From Candidatus Bathyarchaeota archaeon (lineage in GTDB: Archaea > Thermoproteota > Bathyarchaeia > 40CM-2-53-6 > DTGE01), in the NCBI GenBank assembly GCA_018396725.1, contig JAGTRC010000004.1:1-64000 (forward strand): a stretch of 64,000 nucleotides of DNA, written 5' to 3'. A program made the position numbers and the translations under genes. The notes below the pieces were generated by a model. It worked only from the letters and a program-made list of their open reading frames with translations. It was not told the DNA's origin and made no database searches. Positions 43,004 through 50,683 of the stretch are shown in pieces. How positions within the stretch are numbered: the first letter of the stretch is position 1; every line of letters begins with the position of its first letter.

Positions 43004-43768
43004 ATGAGCTCCGAGAAAAAGGTGACAATAATAGGTCTACGGGGTCTACCTGAGATAAGGGAGGGGGATGAGCTGGGCCGCCTCATAGCGGAGGCCGCTC
43101 TAAAGCAGGGTCTAAGGATCGAGGATGGAGACATAGTGGTGATCACCCATAAAATAGTCTCAAAGGCTGAGGGGCGTCTAATCCCGTTATCCGAGATAAC
43201 CCCATCGGACTTCGCGTACAGGATAGCCTCAGTACACGGCAAGGATCCCAGGTACGTGGAGGCCGTCTTGAGGGAGGCCAAACGTATAGTGAGGATGAAG
43301 GGGCCTCACCTCATAGTGGAGAATAGGCTGGGCCACATATGCGCCAATGCAGGCCTGGATCGATCCAACGTGGATCCTCAGATGGCCGTCATGCTCCCCG
43401 TAGACCCTGACAGATCTGCCGCCAGGATAAGGGAGGCCTTGGAAGAAGCTTGCGGGGCGAAGGTAGGGGTGATAATCACGGATACTTGGGGTCGCCCGTT
43501 CAGGAACGGTCAAGTCAACGTGGCGATAGGGGTTTCAGGGTTGAAACCCCTTAAAAGCTACATTGGTAAACGGGACAGGTTCGGGAACAAGCTTAGATCC
43601 ACGGTGATAGCCGTGGCCGATGAGCTCGCATCGGCGGCCGAGCTCGTGATGGGGAAGGTGGACGGGGTTCCCGTAGCCTTGATAAAGGGATATAGATACG
43701 CGTATTCTCCGGGGAGGGGGGATGCTAGGATGCTCATCAGAGAACCTGGAAAAGATCTCTTCGCTTAG
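43004..43768 (+). CDS. cofE: Coenzyme F420-0:L-glutamate ligase
   Basis: A 254-residue enzyme that adds glutamates to F420-0. GLRGLPEIREGDELGRLIAE, GDIVVITHKIVSKAEGRLI, VENRLGHICANAGLDRSNVD, IITDTWGRPFRNGQVNVAIG and KSYIGKRDRFGNKL match CofE along its length. It shows the organism uses deazaflavin F420. Its 3' end overlaps the convergent DUF72 gene by 32 bases. Confidence 0.95.
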   Translation: MSSEKKVTIIGLRGLPEIREGDELGRLIAEAALKQGLRIEDGDIVVITHKIVSKAEGRLIPLSEITPSDFAYRIASVHGKDPRYVEAVLREAKRIVRMKGPHLIVENRLGHICANAGLDRSNVDPQMAVMLPVDPDRSAARIREALEEACGAKVGVIITDTWGRPFRNGQVNVAIGVSGLKPLKSYIGKRDRFGNKLRSTVIAVADELASAAELVMGKVDGVPVALIKGYRYAYSPGRGDARMLIREPGKDLFA

Positions 43769-44507
43769 AGAGCAGGCCCTTAAACCTTAACGCATCCTCC
43801 ATCATGTACCGGTTATTGAAGAGTATGTAGCACTCATCCATACCCTTATCGGCGAGCTCGTTCAACTTGGATGCAAGGAGCTTCAGGTCTTCTTCCTCGT
43901 ATTTATACGCGTAGTTGACCTCCCTGCCCCCCAGCCCGTGAAGCCTTATATAAGCTGTGGGCGAGTAGTGGAGGGGGCTCCTCCTCAGCAGGTCGACTAC
44001 ATGGATGAGCTTCAAGCCCTTGCATAATTCCGTTACTAGCTCCGGCCTCGAACTCCATTCGCCCCTCGGCTCCCAAGCTATCTTAAGGGGGCCCCTATCT
44101 ATGATGGATAGGAAACGCCTCATGTTCTCCACGTTCTCGTCGCTCGGGGTGAAGCTGGGCGGCGTCTGGATCACGCAGATATCAGCGTTTAAAGCCTCGC
44201 ATGATCTTCGGATGAGGCCCCAGGCGTCGATGTTCTCCCTCGTAGGCTTCAGCGAACCGTATCTTTCAGGATTTGGGATCCTGAGCTTAGCCTTTCTCCA
44301 AGTCGGGCTCCCATATGGATGGGTTATTGCCTGCCAAGCTTTCACCGTGAACTCGAAATCTTGAGGGGCTAGGCTCCGCCACCTCTCTAAGGTCTCCTCT
44401 CTGGGAGGTTTATAGAAGGTCTTCTGCACCTCGGTTAAGGAGAAATCCTGGGCATACCTCCTAATCGGCTCCGGGAATCCGCAGCATCCCACTTTAACCC
44501 TGATCAA
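43737..44507 (-). CDS. DUF72 family protein
   Basis: A 256-residue TIM-barrel-like protein: VGCCGFPEPIRRYAQDFSLT, EVQKTFYKPPREETLERWRS, FEFTVKAWQAITHP, CVIQTPPSFTPSDENVENMR, KIAWEPRGEWSS and YIRLHGLGGREVNYAYKYEE, ending with the YILFNNRYMMEDA strand. These are the DUF72 (COG1801) motifs. No reaction is established. Convergent with cofE. Confidence 0.88.
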   Translation of the reverse strand: MIRVKVGCCGFPEPIRRYAQDFSLTEVQKTFYKPPREETLERWRSLAPQDFEFTVKAWQAITHPYGSPTWRKAKLRIPNPERYGSLKPTRENIDAWGLIRRSCEALNADICVIQTPPSFTPSDENVENMRRFLSIIDRGPLKIAWEPRGEWSSRPELVTELCKGLKLIHVVDLLRRSPLHYSPTAYIRLHGLGGREVNYAYKYEEEDLKLLASKLNELADKGMDECYILFNNRYMMEDALRFKGLLSKRRDLFQVL

Positions 44508-44593
44508 TCCCTCCTCAAACCTCGTTTGGAAGGTTTATTAGTTAGAATCTTTTAAGTTTCCCTAAGGTTTTAGGGTTTAAATGGTGCTCATCG

Positions 44594-45310
44594 ATGGTTG
44601 TTAAGGGTAGCCCGATAAAGCCTCCGATGCCCATAAAGGTTAAGGATCTAACAAACTTTGCGAGGCTCGTGCTGGCGCTTACGGATGGAAATCAGATAAT
44701 ATGGAGCATAACCCGAGGATCCAAGAGGTATCTAGCATTCTTCACGGCCTACATGTACTGGAACGGGGACCTTCCAATCCTAGCCTACGTCGATGTGAGC
44801 GGGGAGGACGGGGTTAAGCCCTTCCTCGCTTACAGGAGCGACTCCTCCGCTGGTGAGGAGATGAAGTTTCTGGGCGGGATGGATGATCCGAAGTATAAGT
44901 ATGCTTCCCTGATAGAGCTCGAGGAGTGCCCTGAGCCCTTCCTGAAGGCCCTGGAGGGGAAGCCTGAAGTTCCCCATCCCCCCTTGAGGGTCCTCGTCAA
45001 GGATGGGAGGTCGATAATGCGATTGTTGCTGGCGATAACCCTGAGGGAGGGGACGAACTTCCCAATCTGGCATTTCGAGAGGAAAGGCTCCACGGTGATG
45101 GGCACGTTCATCCCGTTCGAGCACTACTACGAGTCGGACGCCCTCCCGATGTTCATATACTTTAAGTCGAGGGTTCCTCCTGGAGGGGGCTTCCTGAAGT
45201 ATCAGACACTGGAGACCAGGGATGAACAGTTGACGTTCTCCAATAATACCCGTGACGTAAAGTACTTCTACGCTAAGATAGTGTCGGTTGAGGAGCTTCC
45301 CTTCATTTGA
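44594..45310 (+). CDS. Uncharacterised protein made of two tandem repeats
   Basis: A 238-residue protein I do not recognise. It contains two copies of a roughly 100-residue unit. Copy one starts VKDLTNFARLVLALTDGNQI and ends YASLIELEECPEPF; copy two starts VKDGRSIMRLLLAITLREGT and ends YAKIVSVEELPF. Shared positions include [IR]MRLxLAIT, W, a YxxxDxLPxxxY segment, and the ending K-Y-x-Y-A-x-[IL]-x-x-x-E-E. No signal peptide or membrane helix is visible. It precedes the cobalamin adenosyltransferase gene on the same strand with a 51-base gap. Confidence 0.7.
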   Translation: MVVKGSPIKPPMPIKVKDLTNFARLVLALTDGNQIIWSITRGSKRYLAFFTAYMYWNGDLPILAYVDVSGEDGVKPFLAYRSDSSAGEEMKFLGGMDDPKYKYASLIELEECPEPFLKALEGKPEVPHPPLRVLVKDGRSIMRLLLAITLREGTNFPIWHFERKGSTVMGTFIPFEHYYESDALPMFIYFKSRVPPGGGFLKYQTLETRDEQLTFSNNTRDVKYFYAKIVSVEELPFI

Positions 45311-45361
45311 AACCCTCCATATAGTTGGAGATGGTTCGGTCGAGATGGACGGGGAGCGGCT

Positions 45362-45871
45362 ATGGGATTCATATATCTTTACACAGGGAACGGGGCCGGG
45401 AAGACCACAAACGCCTTAGGCTTAGCCCTCAGAGCTGTGGGTCACGGCCTCAACGCCGTCATAATCCAGTTCATGAAGGGCAGGAAAGACATCGGGGAAT
45501 ATAAGGTGAAGGACCGCCTCAAGCCCCAATACGAGATATACCAGTTCGGCACCCCTGAACTCATAGACTTGAAATCCCCTAGCGAGTTGGACCGTAAAAT
45601 GGCTGAAGAAGGGTTGAGGTTTGCGGAGGAGGCCTTAAGAAGGAAGCCTGCCCTGCTCGTCCTGGACGAGATAAACCTGGCGGTCTTCTGCGGCCTCCTG
45701 GAGGTGGACGAGGTCCTCAGACTCCTCGATAAGATACCTGAGGAGACAACGGTCGTCTTAACCGGCAGATACGCCGTGAAGGAGCTCTACGATAGGGCGG
45801 ACTTCGTGAACGAGATCGTGGACGTTAAGCATCCACCGGAACTAGTTACGATGAAGGGGATACAATACTAA
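45362..45871 (+). CDS. cobO: ATP:cob(I)alamin adenosyltransferase, CobO/CobA type
   Basis: A 169-residue P-loop enzyme: YLYTGNGAGKTTNALGLALR (Walker A), AVIIQFMKGRKDIGEYKV, LLVLDEINLAVFCGLL (Walker B), VVLTGRYAVKELYDRADFVN and the end VKHPPELVTMKGIQY. These are diagnostic for CobA/CobO, which attaches the adenosyl group to cobalt in coenzyme B12 synthesis or salvage. Confidence 0.93.
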   Translation: MGFIYLYTGNGAGKTTNALGLALRAVGHGLNAVIIQFMKGRKDIGEYKVKDRLKPQYEIYQFGTPELIDLKSPSELDRKMAEEGLRFAEEALRRKPALLVLDEINLAVFCGLLEVDEVLRLLDKIPEETTVVLTGRYAVKELYDRADFVNEIVDVKHPPELVTMKGIQY

Positions 45872-45945
45872 ACCCATCATCATAAAGTAAAAATTAAAAT
45901 ATCGGCGGCGCCCTCCAATCCCAGATGTTTCTCGTCTCCACTTTC

Positions 45946-46092
45946 TCAGCTGTTGTTCCAGAGCTCCTTCCTGAGCAGCTCCCTAACAGCCGTCCTAATG
46001 GCGGCGGACCTGCTTTGATAGAAGCCCGCCTTTATTAATTCATCTATCCCCTCCACTAGGGCTTTAGGCAACTTAACGGTTACTAACCTCAT
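45946..46092 (-). CDS. 48-residue ribbon-helix-helix (CopG/NikR-like) regulator
   Basis: A short open frame from ATG 46092 to TGA 45946. It reads MRLVTVKLPKALVEGIDELI, then KAGFYQSRSAAIRTAVRELL, and ends RKELWNNS. The strand VTVKLP, first helix and S-R-S-A-A-I-R second helix are a textbook ribbon-helix-helix DNA-binding domain, complete at this length. A minus-strand TATA-like ATTAAAAAAATAAG lies at about 46122-46135. It may regulate itself or the adjacent cobO or S25e genes. No toxin gene accompanies it. Confidence 0.8.
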   Translation of the reverse strand: MRLVTVKLPKALVEGIDELIKAGFYQSRSAAIRTAVRELLRKELWNNS

Positions 46093-46265
46093 CTGCGAGC
46101 CCCAGGAGAGAATTAGATTGGGGCTTATTTTTTTAATATTTTGACGCCGATATAGTGAAAATCATCGGTTTAGAATCGGCCTAGTTTTCCATGAATCAGA
46201 TGTTTAAGCAGCCCCTGTAACATCGCGGTTTCATGGGTTAGGTAAACCTTTTTATCGGTTCGCAC

Positions 46266-46280
46266 CCGGTTTATAACCGG
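46266..46280. promoter_or_regulatory. Palindrome upstream of the S25e gene
   Basis: CCGGTT-TAT-AACCGG is a perfect 6-base inverted repeat around TAT, ten bases before TTG 46290 and about 10 bases after a TATA-like CTTTTTATC (46248-46256). It could be an operator or an RNA hairpin at the 5' end of the mRNA. Confidence 0.4.
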
Positions 46281-46289
46281 TGTGAAGCC

Positions 46290-46568
46290 TTGAGCGAACC
46301 CAAACCCGGTAAGAAGGGCAAGGTTAAGGCCGAGGAGGCTAAGAAGCCCTCCCGCGCCCGGGGAGGGTTAGGCCTCGACCTGGACGAGGGAGCCGTTTTA
46401 AGGGAGATGAGTAAGGTTAAGGCCATCACCCCATTCTCCATAGCTTCACAATACGATTTAAAGGTCAGCGCCGCTAAGGTTTTGCTCAGGAGGTTGGCCG
46501 AGAAGGGTCTAATAGAGGCCGTGGCGGGATGCTCTCGGATAAGGATCTATAAGGTTAAGGCTGCCTAA
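46290..46568 (+). CDS. rps25e: 30S ribosomal protein S25e
   Basis: A 92-residue protein starting at TTG 46290. The basic, Lys/Ala-rich tail (residues 1-25) is followed by a winged helix: EGAVLREMSKVKAITPFSIA, SQYDLKVSAAKVLLRRLAEK, GLIEAVAGCSRIRIYK. This is the S25e pattern. S25e occurs in eukaryotes and in Thermoproteota/TACK archaea but not in most Euryarchaeota, so it helps to place the organism. The stop region overlaps the convergent cyclophilin-like gene by four bases. Confidence 0.92.
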   Translation: MSEPKPGKKGKVKAEEAKKPSRARGGLGLDLDEGAVLREMSKVKAITPFSIASQYDLKVSAAKVLLRRLAEKGLIEAVAGCSRIRIYKVKAA

Positions 46569-46957
46569 TTCGTCCTATCCACGATTATAACGGTGCCCTC
46601 GGCTGCCTCCCTGAATATCTCCAAGTTATCGATGATCCTCCCTATCAGGTTCACCGGGCTATAAGGCTGGGATTCGCCGTAGAATATGCATATGGCTGAT
46701 CCCATGGGCCAATATGCCAACGCACCCTTCTCCACCTTACCCCGCGGCTTCTCCGGCCCCACCTTCACCGGGACCTCGAAGTAGACCTCCTCCTTCCATC
46801 GAGCTATCCGGCCGGAGAGGGGTAGGGAATCAACTATCTTCCCCACCGTCAACGGGGATAGAAACCTCTTAAGCTCCCCCTTAGCCACCCCTACCCCCTC
46901 CAACTCAATCTTTACAGGTATTACAGCCCGCTCCATATATGCATCCTCCATGAGCAC
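46565..46957 (-). CDS. Cyclophilin-like fold protein (COG2164/PF04126 type)
   Basis: A 130-residue beta-barrel protein: VIPVKIELEGVGVAKGELKR, SPLTVGKIVDSLPLSGRIAR, YFEVPVKVGPEKPRGKVEKG, LAYWPMGSAICIFYGESQPY and SPVNLIGRIIDNLEIF. These strands match the archaeal cyclophilin-like family, whose catalytic role is untested. The N-terminus could start at a later Met (MERAVIPVK). Confidence 0.82.
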   Translation of the reverse strand: MLMEDAYMERAVIPVKIELEGVGVAKGELKRFLSPLTVGKIVDSLPLSGRIARWKEEVYFEVPVKVGPEKPRGKVEKGALAYWPMGSAICIFYGESQPYSPVNLIGRIIDNLEIFREAAEGTVIIVDRTN

Positions 46958-47003
46958 TTTGAGGCGCAGGGGATCCTCCCATCTCCTACGGGCGACTCCG
47001 GAG

Positions 47004-48131
47004 TCATTTCGTCAACGATTTCTTTAAGGTTTTCGCTATGTAATCCAGGTCCTCCGGGGTAACCCTAGGATGCACCGGCAGGGAGATTACCTGGCTGGAG
47101 GCCTTCTCAGCGCTGGATAGTGTCCCCCTCCTGGATTCAGCCAGCCTTTTATAGTATGGGAGCAGATGGATGGGCGTGGGGTAGTATACGGCTGCCGACA
47201 CCCTTCTGGCCCTTAGATACTCCACTATCTTGTTTCTCTTCCCTTTATTTGCCCCTCTAACCCTCACTGTGTATAGATGCCAGGCGTGAGCCTTATCTCC
47301 GGTTTCAAACGGCAGTGCAAGCTTCTTAGCCTTTTCCAGCTTCTCGGTGAGGATGGCGGCGTTCTCCCTCCGCCTCTCTATGTTCTTGGGTAGTCTCTGA
47401 AGCTGGACGATCCCCATGGCGGCCTGCATCTCGGTCATCCGGTAGTTGTGGCCCAGCCTCTCCACCCAGTATGGTTTGCTCTCCCCATGGGTCCTGATCA
47501 TCCTCAAGGCCTCCGCCAGGTATTCATCATTCGTTGTGATCATACCTCCCTCCCCCGTCGTTACATGTTTGGATGCGTAGAAGCTGAAACAGGTCTGATG
47601 GGCTATCGCCCCTACACGCCTGTCTTTATAGGTGGCCCCGAGGGATTGGGCGGCATCCTCTATCACGCATATGTCCCTCTTCTCCGCCATCTCCAGTATC
47701 GGATCGATATCCGCGGGTAGGCCGTAGAGGTCTACCGGTATTATCGCCTTGGTCTTACGGCTGAGGGCCTCCTCCACGGATTCAATGGTTATAGTATACG
47801 TTTCCTCGTCTATATCCGCGAATACAGGCCTCGCCCCCGTGAGCATGACCGCCTCCGCGGTGGCTGAGAAAGTGAAGGATGGGATTATCACCTCGTCTCC
47901 GGGACCCACCCCCGCAGCCAATAGGGCGGCGTGGAGGGCTGCGGTACCGCTGGATACCGCCACGGCGTATTTAGCGCCCGTGTACTCGGCGAATCGCCGC
48001 TCAAACTCTATGACCCTCGGGCCCATGCCGCTCTTATCGGTCAGTATGCCGCTCTGAAGCACCTCCGTGACCGCCCTGACCTCCTCCTCCCCTATTATAG
48101 GTTCATTTATCTTGATGAGATCCCGCATCAT
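47004..48131 (-). CDS. DegT/DnrJ/EryC1-family PLP aminotransferase
   Basis: A 375-residue aminotransferase acting on keto-sugars. YAVAVSSGTAALHAALLAAG (about 56-75), GDEVIIPSFTFSATAEAVML, VIEDAAQSLGATYKDRRVG (Asp for the PLP ring), and SFYASKHVTTGEGGMITTND with the Schiff-base Lys are all present, plus GHNYRMTEMQAAMGIVQLQR. Such enzymes make amino sugars for glycans or lipopolysaccharide-like polymers. It lies 27 bases downstream of a small winged-helix gene on the same strand. Confidence 0.92.
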   Translation of the reverse strand: MMRDLIKINEPIIGEEEVRAVTEVLQSGILTDKSGMGPRVIEFERRFAEYTGAKYAVAVSSGTAALHAALLAAGVGPGDEVIIPSFTFSATAEAVMLTGARPVFADIDEETYTITIESVEEALSRKTKAIIPVDLYGLPADIDPILEMAEKRDICVIEDAAQSLGATYKDRRVGAIAHQTCFSFYASKHVTTGEGGMITTNDEYLAEALRMIRTHGESKPYWVERLGHNYRMTEMQAAMGIVQLQRLPKNIERRRENAAILTEKLEKAKKLALPFETGDKAHAWHLYTVRVRGANKGKRNKIVEYLRARRVSAAVYYPTPIHLLPYYKRLAESRRGTLSSAEKASSQVISLPVHPRVTPEDLDYIAKTLKKSLTK

Positions 48132-48158
48132 CTACCCTTCCACACCTCCCGTCCCCCT

Positions 48159-48632
48159 TCATGTACCGCCTTGCGCCCTAAGCTTGGCCAGGATCTCATT
48201 CTCAACCCATTGTATACCGGCCCCTGAAAGGGTGTAGCGTCCATCCTCGGAGACCAGCTTCCCCTCCTTCCTGAGCTCGCTGGCCCTAGCCCTAACGGCC
48301 TCAGCCCTTATGGTCTTCCATCCCATCGTCATGACTTCAGCCAGCTCCCTATCGGAGAGCCTCCTCGGAGAAGAGGCGTATAGGAACAGGGCCAGGGCCT
48401 CCCTCGAGGTAACCTTATCAACGGGGATTACGAGGTAGGGCCTCCCATCCTCGGTCCTCTCCATGACGCCGTCAAGCCCCCTCGGGACAACCCTCTGATC
48501 CGATACGTATTGGAGGCCCTGAACCACCGCCTCAAATAACCTCTCAAACTTCTCCTTCACGTATCCGAATTCCCCTTCAAGCTCAACCTCCACGTCTCCT
48601 CTCCTAAGCTTGAACCTCAACCTATCATCCAT
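48159..48632 (-). CDS. Uncharacterised protein with a C-terminal winged helix
   Basis: A 157-residue protein. Residues 1-40 form strands and a helix (RFKLRRGDVEVELEGEFGYV KEKFERL) common at the start of several archaeal proteins of unknown role. Residues 75-150 look like a winged helix-turn-helix (SREALALFLYASSPRRLSDR, ELAEVMTMGWKTIRAEAVRA, RASELRKEGKLVSEDGRYTL SGAG). It may be a DNA-binding regulator. It is upstream of and in line with the aminotransferase gene. Confidence 0.65.
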   Translation of the reverse strand: MDDRLRFKLRRGDVEVELEGEFGYVKEKFERLFEAVVQGLQYVSDQRVVPRGLDGVMERTEDGRPYLVIPVDKVTSREALALFLYASSPRRLSDRELAEVMTMGWKTIRAEAVRARASELRKEGKLVSEDGRYTLSGAGIQWVENEILAKLRAQGGT

Positions 48633-48796
48633 TCAGCTCCAACCTTCAGAGCTCGAATAATACTCCTTAAATCCATATTCAGCCTCTTAAGTCTTAGGGG
48701 TGCGTCACCAATCCTCAGGCCTTTAAAAGGCCAAGGCTGGGACTTCGATTAGTCAAATATTTTAGAGAGTTATTGTTTAACATATAATGATCATGT

Positions 48797-48896
48797 GCGG
48801 CCGTAGTCTAGCCTGGCCTAGGACATCGGCCCCCCACGCCGACGCACCGACACCCGGGGAGAGCCGGTAACCCGGGTTCGAATCCCGGCGGCCGCA
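48797..48896 (+). tRNA. tRNA-Gly(CCC) with a likely 25-base intron at 37/38
   Basis: Acceptor GCGGCCG pairs with CGGCCGC (48889-48895), A73, and CCA is encoded at 48897-48899. The D stem is GTCT/GGAC and the T arm CCGGG-TTCGAAT-CCCGG. The anticodon stem TCGGC (48826-48830) pairs with GCCGG (48863-48867). Between 37 and 38 a 25-base intron (48837-48861) fits a bulge-helix-bulge: C32-C35 pair with GGGG (48856-48859), leaving bulges CA|C and AG|A. The anticodon is CCC. Base 33 reads C instead of the nearly universal U. An alternative fold pairs TCGGC with GCCGA (48838-48842-type segment) and would put the extra bases in the variable region. Confidence 0.8.
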
Positions 48897-48940
48897 CCAG
48901 ACCTATCATTCTTATATGGTTTCACCGCCTAGATTTATCG

Positions 48941-49453
48941 GTGTCCTCCATGGCTGATAGGCGTTGGATGCTCCTCTCCCTCGCATCCATCCTATCCCTG
49001 ACCGGCATAGCTTTATGGTGCCTCAAAGCTCATCCCGGCACCTCATACTACGGGGAGCAGTTCATCATCGACGAGTGGCATCTCATACCCTTCATACAGT
49101 TTAAACCCATCACCCTGATGGTTTACCTGGGCTTCCTCGCATGGGCCTCCTTCCTTGAGGGCGTTGAGGATCGGCTTAGATCCGCCGGCGAGGGCTTCAT
49201 AAAGTTCGCGATGGTCCTATCCGCCCTGATATCTTTCGGCTCCCTATACGAATTGCTCTTTAACTTCTCCCTCTGGGGGGCGCTCATGGCGGCGACGGAT
49301 GTGGTCAACCCCGACATCCTGGTGAACAGGTTCCCCACGGCTGAGACGGCGGTATCCCTGGTCTACGCCAGCAAGCTGGTGTTGCTCACCTTCGCAACGT
49401 CGAGCTACACCATATGCTTCATCCTAAGGATCCTCTGGAAGAGGCGGTCATAG
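48941..49453 (+). CDS. Uncharacterised four-helix membrane protein
   Basis: A 170-residue protein with hydrophobic segments at about 10-28, 52-70, 88-112 and 140-163. GTSYYGEQFIIDEWHLIPFI is an extracytoplasmic loop. CTTATATG at 48911-48918 lies 27 bases upstream of GTG 48941, which fits a leaderless start there; ATG 48950 is an alternative. I recognise no family. It lies between a tRNA gene and the hydrogenase operon, which has its own promoter. Confidence 0.65.
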   Translation: MSSMADRRWMLLSLASILSLTGIALWCLKAHPGTSYYGEQFIIDEWHLIPFIQFKPITLMVYLGFLAWASFLEGVEDRLRSAGEGFIKFAMVLSALISFGSLYELLFNFSLWGALMAATDVVNPDILVNRFPTAETAVSLVYASKLVLLTFATSSYTICFILRILWKRRS

Positions 49454-49581
49454 CCATTTCATCCGGGAGAGCCGTGTGGTAGCATCATCCTGTATACCCG
49501 TAGGGCCGTGATCCCAAGAGTTGTCCATATACAATCCCCTCTATAGTTTAAAGCAACCTTTTTGGCATTCTAATTAGAGAA

Positions 49582-49590
49582 ATATATATA
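49582..49590 (+). promoter_or_regulatory. TATA box of the hydrogenase operon
   Basis: ATATATATA in an AT-rich tract, about 57 bases before ATG 49643. Transcription would start near 49613 and leave a leader of about 30 bases that includes GGAGAG (49630-49635) as ribosome site. Confidence 0.5.
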
Positions 49591-49642
49591 ATGGATGGCC
49601 TTCTACCTTAGTGAAAACCATGCTGGAACGGAGAGCTAAGAG

Positions 49643-50683
49643 ATGGATAAGGTCCTGAGGGAGGAAGAAATCAGCCATCTTGTGGAGGAGCTGATCTCCA
49701 GATATCAAGTCTTCGGACCTAAAAGGAAGGGTTCAGACCACGTCTTTGACGAGATCAGATCCAGCGATGAACTCGACCTATCCTATGTTACAACGATCCT
49801 CCCCCCGAAGAAGTTCCTCCTCCCCCAAAGGGAGAAGATCCTATCCTTCGGCCCCGGAGCCACTCCAGAAGAACCCAAGCCGCCGCGGAAGCAGCTGATA
49901 TTCGGAATCCACTCATGCGATCTAAATGCAATCCTCATCCTAGATAAGGTATTCCTAGACAAATATCCGCTGCCCAGCTATGCGGAGAGGAGGAAGAACC
50001 TTGTCACGGTCGCCTTAACATGCACCGAAGTGGATCGCGCCTGCTTCTGCTCCTCGATGGGGACGGGGCCCTCCCCGGATCAGGGATACGACCTCCTCCT
50101 CACCCGGCTAGGGGGCCGATACCTCGCGGAGGCGGGCAGCCCGGAGGGCGAGGAGATCTTGAACTTAGTTGAAGGCGAGGAGGCTGAACCTAAAGATTAC
50201 GAGGCCAAACACAGGCTCATAGAGGAGGTGAGGGGAAAGTTCAGGAAGAGGGTTGATACAGAGGGGCTGCCCGAGGTCATCGGGGAGAGCCTCCAACACG
50301 GGATATGGGATGAGCTTGGAGAGATCTGCCTCGCATGCGCCCAATGCGTCATGTCCTGCCCCACATGTTACTGCTTCGACGTCAGGGATAGGCTGGAGCT
50401 CAACCTTAAAGAGGGTTTCAGGTTTAAAGAGTGGGATTCATGCCTCCTACTCGAGTTCGCAGAGGTGGCCCTGGGCGGAAACTTCAGGGGCAGCAGGGCT
50501 GCGAGGATAAGGCAGTTTATAGGCCATAACCTAGGCTGGGGAGGGGGATGCCAATACGAAGCCCTGGATGGAATGTTCAAGTGCGTGGGGTGCGGCAGAT
50601 GCATCAGGGTGTGCCCCGTCCATATAGACTTAACCGATGCAGCGGCTAGATTGAGGGGTGAGATAGTTGCAAAATCCGTATAG
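49643..50683 (+). CDS. hydB: Group 3b-type hydrogenase beta subunit (4Fe-4S electron-transfer)
   Basis: A 346-residue iron-sulfur subunit like HydB of the Pyrococcus sulfhydrogenase. IFGIHSCDLNAILILDKVFL (about 90-109) and VTVALTCTEVDRACFCSSMG are the family's first half. Two ferredoxin motifs follow: CLACAQCVMSCPTCYCFD (about 230-247) and CVGCGRCIRVCPVHID (about 314-329). It passes electrons between the NiFe module and the flavin subunit. It is the first gene of hydBGDA. Confidence 0.88.
   Translation: MDKVLREEEISHLVEELISRYQVFGPKRKGSDHVFDEIRSSDELDLSYVTTILPPKKFLLPQREKILSFGPGATPEEPKPPRKQLIFGIHSCDLNAILILDKVFLDKYPLPSYAERRKNLVTVALTCTEVDRACFCSSMGTGPSPDQGYDLLLTRLGGRYLAEAGSPEGEEILNLVEGEEAEPKDYEAKHRLIEEVRGKFRKRVDTEGLPEVIGESLQHGIWDELGEICLACAQCVMSCPTCYCFDVRDRLELNLKEGFRFKEWDSCLLLEFAEVALGGNFRGSRAARIRQFIGHNLGWGGGCQYEALDGMFKCVGCGRCIRVCPVHIDLTDAAARLRGEIVAKSV

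Noticed and set aside
48797-48896. Type II tRNA (Ser or Leu) with a long variable arm
   Set aside because: Acceptor, anticodon CCC and T arm match tRNA-Gly; the extra bases fit a bulge-helix-bulge intron better than a variable arm.
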